A stretch of DNA of 64,000 nucleotides from Aricia agestis (GCF_905147365.1 NC_056419.1:9369501-9433500); one strand, 5' to 3'. Counted from the first letter of the stretch, positions 46,435 through 59,032 are shown. The notes: a model not told the origin generated them from the sequence alone. Program-made: numbers and translations.

Positions 46435-47699
46435 GGACTCGTTACAGGGCCTTAAAAGTTAAAAACAGGTTTTAATCAAAAAATTTAAGGCAATACTGTT
46501 GATAATACTTCCCAAATCCAGCCACACGGCGCGGCGGCCGGGTTGTAATAAAACACGCACAAACTAATTGCGAACTCCCGAATACGTCTTGCATTCCCTT
46601 CCCCGACAATTAGGGCTGATAACGAGAAATTTATTGCCACCCGGGGAACCCCCGACCAACCTGTTTAATACCGTATAATACGACGAAATTGAAATAATTC
46701 ACTACCATAAATTCCCGATGTTTTTCTCCGCGCCGTATCTTAGAGTGTCAGCCTTCGTGAGATTAAAATGTTGATGCGTATGAAAATTTGAATTTCCGAA
46801 GTTTCTTTTTCATTTTTGGTTTAAGCGCATGGTTGGTATAAATGTCACCAAAATAAAGCAACTTTTCCACAAAATTTGGCTACGCAGTGAGATAATCATA
46901 GACGTATTATTATATGTAGCAGAACACTCTATTTTGGGTATGCTAGGGTCAATTGTTATCAAAATGCAAATGGCGGAAGACAGACATATTTGACCACATT
47001 ATGCACAGGTTCTTTACCTTTATTTTGGCCAAACGCGGTCCCAAGCTTCGTCAAGTATAGCTTCCAAATTTGTGCAATCTATTATTTAGTTGGTCCTGTC
47101 TGGCCAGTTTTGATAGACCGCAAACAGCTGCAGATCCAGACTAAGTTTGGCAGCGGTTGAAGTTTCCAGAAGACTCGTACTATTGGTACACATTGAATAA
47201 TGTAACTTTTGTACAGACTTTGTCTGCAATTAGCATTGCAAGGATGTCTAAAGTACATTGTTATTGGAGATTGGGATACGCTTGAGTAAAGACGTGGCTT
47301 CAATTGAAGTTAAATATAGAAGGAAAGATATTAGAGAGATAATAATTTCAAGCCACAAAATAAAACCAGAGTGGTATGCTTTTCGAGCAGCAGGATGGAT
47401 GTTAGATTTATGAGCACGTTCCGAAACTGTTTACGCCATTCTAAAATGCAATTAGTCATCTGGAATGATGTCAGATCGATTCGCCGGCCGGAATCGAATC
47501 CTTAATGCATCAGCGAGCAATGCGGCGAAATCCACTTAGGCCGTGGTTAGGCTTGTTATGATTGGAGAGGCCTTATGGGCCTATTACATCTAAAGAGTGA
47601 GAAAAATACAGGACAGTGGCACTAACAGACAATTTTATTGGCCGAGAGCGCTGTCTTACCGCTGTCTCGCCACTATACTCTGTAGGTGTAACCAGGGGG
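46435..47699. other. No gene seen
   Basis: Mixed sequence; GGCCGGAATCGAATCC near 47490 is tRNA-like in wording but lacks a partner box or fold. Confidence 0.45.
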
Positions 47700-48052
47700 G
47701 TGAGCCAAAATCTTTTCGTTTACGCTTCGTTCTTCTTCTTCTTCTTTTTTAATGGCTAGCTCTGTGAGTTGCCAATGTCATTAGAAAGACTTTGCTCTAT
47801 AATGCAGGTCTGGTAAAGCAACAAGGGTACAGTTACGTGAATTATAATTTACAAATTGATTTACCTAAAACAAAAACAAGTGTTAGTAAAGACATCACAA
47901 TTACGCTTCGTTATAGAATCGCCGATGAAAATGTATGGAATTGACATACGCGTTCGTTAATATGACGTTGACGTTCGACTCGTCTAATGTCAATTCCATA
48001 CATTTTGATCGGCGATTCTATAACGAAGCGAAAACAAAAAGATTTTGGCTCA
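47700..48052. mobile_element. Palindromic element split by a small retroposon
   Basis: GTGAGCCAAAATCTTTTCGT at the left and AAAAAGATTTTGGCTCAC at the right. The arms continue through CGCTTCGTTATAGAATCGCC. Without the 181-nt insertion and duplication it is a roughly 170-bp hairpin. Confidence 0.8.
47732..47900 (-). mobile_element. 169-bp retroposon with GAA-type tail
   Basis: Perfect 12-bp duplication TTACGCTTCGTT at 47720-47731 and 47901-47912. On the minus strand the insertion ends in AAAAAAGAAGAAGAAG, as expected for a reverse-transcribed copy. I do not recognise the family. Confidence 0.75.
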
Positions 48053-48604
48053 CCCCCAAGCCCTATATTATGAGACAAGAAGCAGCAAGTGAAAAATTAT
48101 GCAAAGTACTTGGCTTCAAATGCAATGAAAGAATTCTTTAAACTTTTTGAATTTGAATAAGTTTGAACTTTGATGGGAAGTAAAATACGCAATCCTAAAA
48201 AAAAGTGTATATTCTTCAAGTGTATATTTTGATTTGATTAATTTTTGTCATCGCATTGACCTCGTACTACTCTCTCAATATTAGCAATACGTTTTTGGGT
48301 CTTGACTGGAGTTAGGAACCCCCTTTCTAATAAAAAATTGTTACACACTGGATACGCTAATTACAATGTTTTGTTCTTCTCTATCAAGCGCTTTTTACCC
48401 GACTTCCAAAAAGGAGGAGGTTATAATATTTCTGACGTATCAGACAGAGTTGATGAATTATTGCACTAGAAAGTAATTCAGTATTTTAATATTACAGAGC
48501 ATCCCAGTGCCCGTTTACACTTTTCCAGCCAGCGTTGGATTGGACCTTATTGGAGTTATGTAAACCGGCCATTAATTGTATATCAAGTAACGCAAGACAT
48601 CTAA

Positions 48605-48783
48605 GGGTGGGTTGCACCTTGATCTATTTCTGTGGTTGCACCAGAGGCGTAGTTATAGTTAAGGTTAAGGTTATCGTCAATTAATATGGCATCCATTATG
48701 GACTTTTACTAAGGATTTGACAGCTCATTTGACATTTTGTTATGGTCAAAGTTATAGTTAAAGTAAGTTGGTGCAACCCACCC
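48605..48783. mobile_element. GGTTGCACCA Harbinger-like MITE, copy 5
   Basis: GGGTGGGTTGCACC at the left and GTTGGTGCAACCCACCC at the right. TAA lies at 48602-48604 and 48784-48786. 179 bp. Confidence 0.85.
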
Positions 48784-49272
48784 TAAATTATTCCAACTTG
48801 GTCCAGTTAGGGATTTGATTGGAATATATAATGAGTCAGATTTTCCTGTTCTGAGGTCAGGCGGTTTGGCAAGACAAATTAAATATAATTTTTTTTAGAA
48901 ACACAGATCCATTTTTCATAAAAATCACTTTTGATCCGACAGTAAATTTTATTTAGTGCCTTTTTAACCGTACAGTAAGATAATAAGTTTGATTTACGGG
49001 TAGGGCCGGATTTTTTTTAATGAGTAAGTATAGGCCACTTTAATTTTGCCGCCCCTATGTACGAACTCTGCATCATCATCCAAGGATCCTGCCGCCCATA
49101 GACCATGGCCTATACTGCCTATACATAAATCCAGAGCTGGTTAAGGGTACTTAACAATGAGGATTCAAAAGTTAGTTGTTTTTTCTATACAAAGTGCCTG
49201 TCCGCACTGCCAATTTTAATTGTGCGGTTTTTTTTTCGCAAAGAGTATCCGCACTGCCGCGGCCGTGCCGAT

Positions 49273-49476
49273 GGAAAAATTATATGAATAAATTTGCGAG
49301 AATAAGCGCCTGTTTCACTACTTCCTGATAAAGTGCCGGATAGGCTATCCACAACTATTTTGACAGATTCTGCATACTCTATCTGTCAAGTTGAGTTGTG
49401 GATAGCCTATCCGGCACTTATCAGGAAGTGGTGTAATAGGCCCTTATTCTCGCAAATATATTCATATAATTTTTCC
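49273..49476. mobile_element. 204-bp palindromic MITE
   Basis: Arms run GGAAAAATTATATGAATAAA, GCGAGAATAAG, CACTACTTCCTGATAA, GTGCCGGATAGGCTATCCAC and are mirrored to TTTTTCC at the right. The loop is about 40 nt. No TSD determined. Confidence 0.75.
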
Positions 49477-49892
49477 AGAATTAAAAACGTGATAAAGAAT
49501 CAAAATATAACTAACATTTCGTAACATACGGACAATTACTCATTTTTCCCTTATAATTTGAACAAACCTTGTAACTTATCTATTTCGTCACCTGGCTAAT
49601 ATATTTGGCTACACATAAAATCAACAGTTTGTTTATTTTAAATTATTTTTCCGGCCCTAAAGCCTTCATTTATGCAGAAAAACGGCAATTTTTTACTGTT
49701 ACTTACCTGGTTCTTCGACTCATGTCTTCAATTCTCAGTGTGGACGGGGCCTAAATGTAAATTCAGAGAAATCGATTCATGTGCAGATGGCGGATCTACG
49801 TAATTTGGTCGGGTTATGACATAATATACCTAGGTTGGGTTATTGGGTATGGGTAATGACAAGTCAATGTCGGTCGTTATTGTTGGCTTAAG

Positions 49893-50113
49893 ATGCGCTT
49901 ACACGGGCAATAATTACGGCAATAATTGCTCGGCGACACGAATGGAGCGATCTGGAGCAATTAGTGGAGCAATATGAAGAAATTTATTTCATATCGGCCA
50001 CGTCACTCAATATTGTATTGCGCAATATCGCTGCTTGTTGCCGTTGAAAGTTGACCAGAATTGACTGGAGTTGAGCAATTTTAGTTGCCCATATAAGCGT
50101 ACTTTGCCACCCG
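49893..50113. mobile_element. Probable MITE with GCGCTTACACGGGCAA termini
   Basis: GATGCGCTTACACGGGCAAT at the left and GTTGCCCATATAAGCGTACT at the right are imperfect inverted repeats. The interior is rich in AGCAATW words. Confidence 0.5.
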
Positions 50114-51138
50114 TCTATAAAACTTCTCTATATTTTTAAACATTATTCCTCATTAAAAGTATTTGTACATAAGAAGTTATTATTGATTTCGGTAACAGAT
50201 GTAGATTTATGTACAACCTACATTGTGATGGAAATAATATTGAGAGAGATTTATAAATTCGACCCCAAAATACAGCAGGTGTAGTTAATGTGGCCAACTT
50301 TGAAGGTCTCTCTATTATTTGCTGTTCAGATTCCAGACGTAGTTTTTGGATTAATTAACATAATATTAATGATTGGTATTTTTATCCATATCCATAATTA
50401 TAATTTTGTTCCAATTAAATTTGTAAATAGGGTACTAAGACTGAGTAGTGCTGTCACTTATCAGTCTGTTTGTTACTTCAAGTCGTATTTAATTGATGAA
50501 CCGATTTAAATATGGTATGGACAGCCCCGGGAAAGAGCATTAAAAAGTTTTCACTCTGGATTATGTATGATTAATTCTGGTAATAATTTTCCGCGAAGAA
50601 ATATCGTGGTTTTGTTCATAAATAATTTTAGTTTTTAAACTACACGAGAAGAGACGCCACTCAAATAACTTTTGAACAACCATGTTGTAAAATTACAAGA
50701 TGATAAAGTAGTAAAGTTACAATGTTAGCCTTCATTCAAAAGTTTGCAATCCATCCACATCACACATGTGTTATGCTTGTTATAAGTAAACATTAGAGAG
50801 GCATTTTTTTGCATTTCTAATATCAGAAACTTGTTGATAAAATGAAAAAATAAAAACAACTCAAACTTCAAAGTAATAAATACTCAAATATTTGAGCAAA
50901 GCCTCATGGACCATGGTCCGGACGGGTATTCCCCGGACACATCCAGAAATTGTTCATTTCTACAATTTACTCAATTTTAGCTCACGCCAATAAAATATTT
51001 AAGTTCAAGTTAAATAACTTTACTGAAGAAAGGAATGGAAACTGAAATTGCTTATTTGGATGATTTAGATGATACTTTCAAGGAGGTGGTAGAGTAAGAA
51101 AAATATTTTTGTAAGTATATTAATAATAATAATAATAT
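50114..51138. other. No gene seen
   Basis: A hydrophobic 73-codon ORF at 50288-50509 has no splice support or family match and is treated as chance. Confidence 0.45.
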
Positions 51139-51165
51139 CTATGGACGCTTCACACCACGTCATAT
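51139..51165 (-). repeat. Fragment of a SINE 3' region
   Basis: ATCTATGGACGCTTCACACC (continuing ACGTCA) is the exact reverse complement of 61125-61150, the 3' part of the tRNA-derived SINE. Confidence 0.7.
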
Positions 51166-51215
51166 AAGTTCACGTAAGTATAATTGAAAATTAGAACATT
51201 ATTTTATATACAAAA

Positions 51216-51320
51216 CTAGCGACCCGCCCCGGCTTCGCACAGATATAAAATATATAACCACGGAAAAAATGATTAAAATCGATTCAGCAGTTTTGATTTT
51301 ATATATATTATCATTATAAC
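51216..51320 (-). mobile_element. Helitron 3' end fragment, minus strand
   Basis: CTAGCGACCCGCCCCGGCTT reads on the minus strand as a Helitron end ...GGGTCGCTAG followed by T. The 5' side is degraded. Confidence 0.55.
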
Positions 51321-52352
51321 TACCCGTGGCCCGCATTGATCGGTACCGCCGCGAAAGCTGTCTCGCAATTTTTAAATAGGTAATATCTTCGAAAATATTA
51401 ATTTCAATCATACGCTGTAAAGAGCCATATAGATCTATATTAGGGCGGGGATTAATCTAAATCCAAAACGATAACCTTGCACACAACCAAAGACCAAGCG
51501 TATACGCATCGCTAAGCTAAAACTTATTAGATTCATTTTAGCTTAGCATAAAACTGTAGTTACTAGGGGCGGATTTTCTCTATTTTTCCATAGAATTATA
51601 ACCTTTAGAAAAGGCATTCCATACAATCGACAGTGCGAAAATGTGTCACCCTCGAAATGAGTGAGCTCACTCATCTGACAGCAATGTGCCATAGGACGCG
51701 GTGACAGTCGGACGTGTTTAATGCATTGATTACGTAAAATATGCATTGAAAGCGTAAAATGAGTGAAAGAGAAGTAGTATATGCTATTATTGTAAGACAA
51801 AAAAGGACGACAATATTTTCCCGATACACATTTTTCATGCAAAAACAGTTTTGATGGCGTATGCCATATCCAGTATTAAGTTATTAACATCGTTGTATTT
51901 TTCATGTCTTTTTAAATATCTTTGGAAATAAATATTAAGAAACAAAATTGTTCGGTTCAGAAGACTTTAATATAGATTTACTAACAATTTATTCAAATAA
52001 AATGTATAATTTATCCTAGTGAATACTTATATTTCGATGAAATAGATTTTTATCGGAGGTGAGTTTGTAAATTAATTACAGCCAAAGTATTACGTTTTAT
52101 TAAAATGTTTATGGTTTAAAGTATTTTAAATATTGTGCTTTATATCTCATATTTTTTACATTTCGTTATTATATTGGAACTAGGTAAACCGGGAGTCACG
52201 GAATAACAAATTAGGGTTTATCGTCGCCTTAAATCAACAATGTATTTAAAGTGTTTAATTGAATAAGGATTATTAATGCCATATTGTTTAAAATCGCTTC
52301 GAAAATTAGCCATTATTTGTCGTTAAAAGTAAATGACAAAAAAATGTTATTG
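51321..52352. other. No gene seen
   Basis: AT-rich DNA; no element with both ends. Confidence 0.45.
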
Positions 52353-52360
52353 TGGGATAT

Positions 52361-53165
52361 TAGGGTTGCTGAGGATTCCTCTTCCTCTTCCTCATAATGA
52401 GGAAGTTCCGCAATATTTTGGGTTCCGCAACCGTTACCGCATCCTCATAAATAAAAATACAAAAATCCTCTTCCGCTATCGCTTCCTCAAAATTTAAGAG
52501 GAATTTATGAGGAATTTCACTGCGCATGCGCGTCGCGTATCCGATCGGCAACGCACACGCCAGAGCGCGATGCCGGACCGAACGGGCGAGCGAGACCTCC
52601 CCTCCCGCCACCCGCGCTGTTCCTTGCTTGTTTGTTTTAATTTGACATACCTATTAGCAAGCGTTGTTTTGTTTACGCGTGTACGCAGCTACGCACGCAT
52701 TGCGAATAATCTAATAATTTGATTTATTTTATCCAAAATCGAAATTAGACCGAAGTGTAGTGCTATATCAGGTGTCCCCAGCCTTTTTTCTCCACTGCCC
52801 ACTTTGAGAACAAAATATGTTTTAGCGCCCCCATTGTTTCACGGTTCACCTACTTTCTTTTCCTAATTTAAAGTAAAAGGCATTTGCCACAACTTTGTCG
52901 GTAATATTAGCCCCCCCAGCCTCTACAAAACGCCGCCATTTTTTCTGAGTCCCACACTACCCCCCTTTAGATTCAGCGCCCACAAGGGGGCGTTATTGCC
53001 CACATTGAGACGCTGTACTATATGGACGTACTTCCTCTTCCGCTTCCTCATCCGCATCCTCTTCCTCAAAAAAATATCCTCTTCCTCATCCGCATCCTCT
53101 AAATTTGCGCGTGACAATTCCTCTTCCTCCTCCTCTTCCTCATAATCACTTCCTCAACAACCCTA
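52361..53165. mobile_element. hAT-type element, 805 bp, CCTCTTCC-rich
   Basis: TAGGGTTGCTGAGGA at the left and TCCTCAACAACCCTA at the right. Perfect 8-bp TSD TGGGATAT at 52353-52360 and 53166-53173. Both flanks of the interior are made of irregular TCCTCTTCC / GAGGAA words in multiple copies, probably subterminal transposase sites. A second hAT-type element (52769-53015) is nested inside. Confidence 0.88.
52769..53015. mobile_element. hAT-type MITE nested inside the 805-bp hAT
   Basis: It starts CAGGTGTCCCCAGCC and ends CATTGAGACGCTG. TSD TGCTATAT (52761-52768) / TACTATAT (53016-53023). It shares CCCACTTTGAGAAC and CCCACAAGGGGGCGTTAT with 20975-21162. Confidence 0.82.
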
Positions 53166-53394
53166 TGGGATATCCATAAGAGATAGACATGTACCATCGC
53201 GGAGTTTTCTGTAGACCTTTTCTTTGTGTACAATACTTGGTACATTATTTTGATAAATCTCGTAGGGTTCAGCCTGCGTTTGCAATGTGAGCGGAAAAAA
53301 TAATAATTATTTACGACATCACATTGGAAACCTCAACAATAACAGTATTTCTCCACTATTTAATGAATATTATTATACTTAAGAACCTTCCTCT

Positions 53395-53527
53395 TGAATC
53401 AATCTATCTATTTAAGAAAACCGCATCAAAATCCGTTACGTAGTTTTAAAGATTAAAGGGAACAACAGGGAACAACAGGGACATGAGGGAAAAAAAGGGA
53501 CTTTGTTTTATAATATTATGTATAGAT
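53395..53527 (-). mobile_element. Helitron 5' fragment, minus strand
   Basis: On the minus strand it starts TCTATACATAATATTATAAA. GGGAACAACAGGGAACAACA is a small internal duplication. No CTAG end. Confidence 0.5.
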
Positions 53528-54119
53528 ATACAAGAGGTTACAAAATGGGCCGAAAGTAACAAAATAAGGTGCGCGTCCTTTTTCTAGTCTAAACTAGATT
53601 ACAGGAAAGGACTTAGTCTACTTTTAATCGAAGTAAAATGTTGGATGCCGTAGTAATGTATATTCTTTTGATTGCACAAGTTATGTGTAAGTTTCGCTTG
53701 AAACATAATAATTTTTCGAAATTATTAAATCATAGATTGCATCAAATAGACTTAGAAAAAAATCGGCTGAATTGCACACATTTAAGGTAGATAAAGAAAG
53801 AGAATATTATGTTTTATAAACAAAATGTACGGTTTTCGTGTGATTCCCTTTCGCGGGTAACATTTTAGGACATTACAAATCACAGCTAACATAAACTGCA
53901 ATTCTTTATGTAAATAAGCAACATTGTATCGTTTTCTGCTCAATATATTGTACGTTCTATTGAATATTGTTGCAGAAATGCTGGCCATTCTTATCCTATA
54001 AAAGATTTATGACTAACTATTTATATAAGTCTTTCTTCTCAGTGTTACAGCGAAAACACACTGTGCCGTCGCTTCGCCGCAGCGGCGTTGTTACATCGTT
54101 TTAAAAACTTACAAAAATA

Positions 54120-54405
54120 CTAGATGTCCCGCGCGGCTTCGCCCGCGTAAATTAGAAATTTTACAGAATCCGTAGCTACATTTTCCCATAAAAAATATTT
54201 CCCCCGTTTTTCCCACATTTTCCTGAGTTTCTTCTGTCGTATTAGTCTTAGAGTAATAATATAATATAACCTTCTCGATAAATGATGAGTCTTACTTGAT
54301 AAATGATCTATCTAACACTGAGATAAGTTTTTAAATCGGACCTGTAGTTTCTGAGATTGACGCGTTCAAGCAAACATACTCTTCAGGTTTATAATATTAG
54401 GTAGA
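54120..54405 (-). mobile_element. Helitron, minus strand, 286 bp
   Basis: On the minus strand it begins TCTACCTAATATTATAAACC and ends GCCGCGCGGGACATCTAG, host A and T flanking. Same family as 30970-31410. Confidence 0.75.
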
Positions 54406-54477
54406 TATAGATTTTTTTTAATTATCGCTTGACAAACTCGAGTCTCGATCTAAAAGACTATGAAATGGTATAATATG

Positions 54478-54505
54478 GTAGTGATGATGATGATGATGAT
54501 GATGA
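54478..54505. repeat. (GAT)n microsatellite
   Basis: About eight GAT units. Confidence 0.95.
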
Positions 54506-57083
54506 AGAATGTAATTTGCATAGTAGCATATGCTTTCTGTTCTTAAAACAACGCCGAAACTCCCAAACTTGTATCTATAAAGAATCAGGAATTCTCTCAG
54601 CACCTTCCGAACCACGGTATACCAGGTATATATCGGTGCAAAATCTTACTTGTTGGTAGCATATGCTTAGAATACTTCTCACGAAACCGAAGTCACCATA
54701 TGTTTCCCTATAAGTTTTGAGGAGTTCCCTCGATTACTTATGGATCCTTCATCAGATCACCACTTTTCTGAATATAATACCAAATTGGGATGATACCCTA
54801 TATACCAAAAGAAAAATTTTGAAAATCGGTTAACAAACGGCGGAGTAATCGTTGAATATAAGAAAACGAACATAACACCTCCCCCATTTTGAAAGTCGGT
54901 TAAAATTGTAGCCTATGTGTTATTTATTTAATATTTTAATCAGCACATGAATTGAATAACAAATTTTTTTTCAAATTAATCGTAGCACCATCTGTCAGGA
55001 CAAACTAAAATTGAAATAGAATAATATTGAATGCGATGATAGCGCCGTCCGCCGGATCTAATGTAAAACATTCCAAAATCAACAACTCCTTATAAATAAG
55101 AAATTAATTGAAAAAACATTTTCCAGTAGACCAAACTGTAAATCTAAACCATTCTCGAATCTCCACGAACACACACAAAAAATTTCATCAAAATTGGTCC
55201 AGTCGTTTAGGAGGAGTTCAGTCACATACACACGCACACAAGAAATATATATATTAAGATTATGGTTTTTTAGTCATTGTATTTTTAATTAACATTAAGT
55301 TCACTGTAGTTTCAAAATGACCTATCGTCATTAAAGTTCTAACACCACGTAAGTCACTTTTTGCCTATTTGGGCGTTTTAATGCAATTCGCTAGAAAATC
55401 GGAAGACGCATCTTTTTTGCCAATTAGGAACACATATCGGCCACTAAAAACTCTTAAAATAGTTAATAATAGTAAATCCGCATTATAGTATGATATCTAT
55501 ATAAAATTCAATCAGTTTTTTGTCTCTCCTGAAAAGTTGCTATTTTTGACTTACGTGGTATTAGAACTTCAACGATGCTATGTAAGTGATAGCAATAAAA
55601 AAATATTTATTGTTCATCATCAATCATCGTTATGATAGAGAGAAAGAATGACGCGTTGCGTTGTTACGAGTACTATCTTGTATTATGTTGACGTGCGTCG
55701 TAACAACGCACAACGCAGATGTGACATATATTCTGTTTCGACAACGCACCGGACCAGTGTGGGCTCACCCTTACTGGGATTTTCCGTCTAAAGCACCTTT
55801 TTACGACAGTTTGTAGTTCAACATTTCTCAGGTTTAAAGAAATCCGTTAATTTGTCGGGTTTAGCTTGGTAAATAGCCGGATCGTACATAGTAAGGTTTT
55901 CAAGGAAATGGTTCTATTTTTATGCAGTTTGAGTATTACTTCCAAGAAGGTTTCTTTAAAGAAAAATTGATGGTCTCAATTTCTGGTTTAGGATGGATTG
56001 AATTCTTAAATGAGTTATGATTCTAATCTTAGCGTAAGTTTTATTATGATAATATTGTATGCTTACTACAAACATTTTATTAGATACTAAAATTCTTAAC
56101 TTTTTTTTAGAAATACTGATAAAATTTGTACAAATATAAAATATTGTCCACTTTAAACAACAATAATTATTATACGTTTACGGTGCTATGACTTAATATG
56201 CTATGAACTTTTAATTTTATTTACTTAACCTAAAAACCGTATAAATAATGTTTATTTTTATAAAATTAAAAGGTTCTTGATTTATTTTTATATTTCAGTC
56301 GATTTAATGAAAGTTAAATTAAGGTTTACCATTTATGACATCTATATATTAATACGTGAGAGAAAAACTTTGTAACCCTTTTTACGAAAAATGGGGAAAC
56401 GTAGGTACATGAAATTTCGCACAGTTATAGTTTATATGGTGAAGGAGTGCATCGAGCTAATATTATTTTAAAATTATGCTTTTATCATATATATTTTTAA
56501 CAAATAAAACGTTACACACACTACGACACTACTACTAGGAAAAATGACAGATTTTTGAGTGACAAGCCTATGCCAACCATAAATAAATTATACTCTTTTA
56601 TTTATGGTTGAAGTCTGTTGACAACAAGGTGACAAATTGAAAATGGATTATTGTTTTTTTTTTATTGAATTGAATTTTAGATACTTCAGAGTTTAGACAA
56701 TACTTACACGGCCAGTCCCAGATCAGCTGAGTCCCAGAGACAAGAGTTGATGAAAATGATGAAGTCAATATTTTTTTACAAAATACAGGTAGTAATCCTA
56801 ATGTCGTTGAAACTAAGGTCGAATTTCGACCTTTGGGCGATCTCTAGTATAAAAAAAACTACTTGCTAGATCTCGTTCAAACCAATTTTCATTGGTAGTT
56901 ATTATAGTAATATACATTCATATATATTTTTTAGAATTATCATGCCCCTACTTTAGAAGTAAGAGGGGGGGACATACATTTTACCACTTTGGAAGAGTCT
57001 TTCTCGCAAACTATTCAGGTTAGAAAAAAACGTTAATAGAAACCTCAATATGATTTTTGAAGACCTATTTAATTTTTTTCTCA
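54506..57083. other. No gene seen
   Basis: AT-rich DNA. A degraded repeat with 'CCTCCCCCATTTTGAAAGTC' lies near 54870-54900. GACGCGTTGCGTTGTTACGA and CGTAACAACGCACAACGC (55650-55716) are inverted and resemble the terminus at 63931. Confidence 0.45.
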
Positions 57084-57238
57084 CTTTTTTTGGTAAAAAA
57101 GTGGGCCCCGTGCGAGTTTCTTACGCCGGTTCTTCTCGCCGGGTTAGTTCCCGAACCGGTGGTAGGCATCATGTAGACGTTCAGAGAACATTTGCAAAAA
57201 TTTATTCTGAATAAAAAAGTTTGATTTTGATTTTTTAT
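57084..57238 (+). mobile_element. Non-LTR retrotransposon 3' end
   Basis: GTGCGAGTTTCTTACGCCGG, TTCTTCTCGCCGGGTTAG, ACCGGTGGTAGGCATCATGT and TTCTGAATAAAAAAGTTTGA are a 3' UTR type common in lepidopteran non-LTR elements, with a TTTTGAT tail. 5' truncated. Confidence 0.75.
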
Positions 57239-57420
57239 CCACAAATACCCCACACGCATAGGTTAGATGAAAAAAAAATATTTTTTGTTTCAGTTGTACC
57301 TATGGGGACCCCAAATTTTTTAAATAATTTTTCCATTTTTGTATCAAAATCTTAATGCAGCTTATAGACTACATCTACTTACTAAGTTTCAATAGTATAG
57401 CTCTTATAGTTTCGGAGAAA

Positions 57421-57514
57421 AGTGGCTGTGACGTACAGACGGACAGACAGACATACAGACAGGACAAATCTATAAGGGTTCCGTTTTTTGCCATTTGGCT
57501 ACGGAACCCTAAAA
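57421..57514. mobile_element. GGTTCCGTA repeat, 3' part of copy 2
   Basis: CGTACAGACGGACAGACAGA, then CTATAAGGGTTCCGTTTT and GGCTACGGAACCCTAAAA, as at 39435-39514. Upstream limits are unclear. Confidence 0.65.
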
Positions 57515-57886
57515 ATCGTGAACCCTTTACAAAAACATAGAAGTATTTTGTTTAAATCCAGACGTTGCTACAATATGAGTAAAGAGATCGTCTGGTTCAT
57601 CTCTAGATTTTGTCGCTTCAATTCGACACGAAATCGTCCTAATGCAAAAGCTTTTAAGCTTTAAAATAAGCTTTCGCCGTGTAAGTTGTGAGCACTTACG
57701 AGACAGTAATACAGTTGGAGCTTCGACATAGGAAATTGCTTTTTGCTGGACTTTGCAGAAAGTGGCAATGTTATACAATTTATTATGATTTTAGTATCGA
57801 CATAACTTACTTGTAAAAATATTTACACAGCGAATAACAATGCAAGGTCTGCTTATCTATGACGTTTCGTCAACTAATAGACAGAC
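57515..57886. other. No gene seen
   Basis: AT-rich; no element recognised. Confidence 0.45.
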
Positions 57887-57938
57887 AGCTTATACAATGT
57901 TTATTAGTAAGGGGTACTAATAAACATTGTATAAGCTT
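57887..57938. repeat. Perfect fold-back, 23-nt arms
   Basis: Arms begin AGCTTATACAATGTTTATTA; the loop is about 5 nt (AGGGG). Confidence 0.9.
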
Positions 57939-58033
57939 TGAATAGTTATACAGTGTTTTGTTCCTGTCACACAATTATTGACATTTTTAATTGGATTGAA
58001 GAAGACAAAATACTGTATAACTATTCAAAGCTT
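57934..58033. repeat. Second inverted repeat sharing an arm end with the first
   Basis: AAGCTTTGAATAGTTATACA and TGTATAACTATTCAAAGCTT with ACAAAA extensions; spacer about 40 nt. It overlaps the preceding fold-back by a few bases. Confidence 0.85.
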
Positions 58034-58151
58034 AAGCAAAGGGGGAAAGACAATTGTCCTTGAATAGTTATGTAAGTTATATAAATATTTTTTTAGCAAA
58101 GGTTATAGTGTTGTGACTTGTGATGGCTCAAGGCCGATTCAATATAATATA

Positions 58152-58415
58152 CAAGGTGTAACAAAACTAAGACATAATACTTTAGGGTGCGTATGTGCCC
58201 TTATATAGTGTTCACTGTGCAAGAAGCAGCGCTGAAAGAGCAATTTTAGAAAAAATATTGTATGAGAAAATGAATTACGCTAGGCCGCTTTCCCATACAA
58301 ATCACAACAAAAAAATTTGCTCTGTGAGCGCTGCTAATTTCACAGTGAACTCTGTATAAGGGACATATTATGTAACACACCCTAAAGTATTATTACTTTG
58401 TTTTGTTACACCCTG
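58152..58415. mobile_element. mariner-type MITE CARGGTGTAACAAAA, copy 2
   Basis: CAAGGTGTAACAAAACTAAG at the left and TTTGTTTTGTTACACCCTG at the right, TA on both sides (58150-58151, 58416-58417). Inner inverted words around CAGCGCTGAAAGAG and TGTGAGCGCTGC. Confidence 0.82.
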
Positions 58416-58984
58416 TATATTATACACATAGTAGTAATAGAAATGCCATAAGAAGCTTCGAGCAACAACGCACGTAAGAAAAAAACAACGCACAATCACG
58501 CCATATAATATTATATCCCTGAGATGATGAGATGCTCATAAAAAAATCATCCTTTGGACCAAATATACGAACATGCGCCCTGCCATTATTTGGTCTATGG
58601 CCTATGCACATCTCCCAGGGAAATGTATAAACCACACAGTTTAATAAATATTCAATTACACCTCTTCCGGCAACAGGGAATCCCCTCGTTTATAAACCGA
58701 ACAGAAAACAGAATATTGCGGTAAAGTCACGGACCACGGATATTGTGCAGCTTACTTTTGAATGCACATCCCTGAACAGCTCATTTTGGCTGGTTAAGCT
58801 GCATATGTTTTTGAATGAGGCCTTTTATATTTAAGTAAGCTATGGCTGGAAGCTCGAAATTTGTAAAAACTGTTTACATAACTCGATATTCAGATATAAA
58901 AACTATATTTGAAGGCTATGATATGTACAACTTTTGTTGTAATGAACTCCTCAAATTATATTATATATAATGTTATTTCCAGAC
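58416..58984. other. No gene seen
   Basis: No gene or bounded element. Confidence 0.45.
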
Positions 58985-59032
58985 TATAACATTATAAGAG
59001 CTGTGTATAGACACAGCTCTTATAATGTTATA
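58985..59032. repeat. Perfect fold-back, 22-nt arms
   Basis: Arms begin TATAACATTATAAGAGCTGT; loop ATAG. Confidence 0.93.

Noticed and set aside
47478..47500. Second B-box-like word GGAATCGAATCC
   Set aside because: No A box or cloverleaf; no SINE body recognised.
50288..50509. Hydrophobic 73-codon ORF
   Set aside because: AT-rich sequence gives hydrophobic codons by chance; no splice sites or family match.
52360..52722. ORFs of 71-83 codons
   Set aside because: Inside the 805-bp hAT element; composed of its repeated words.
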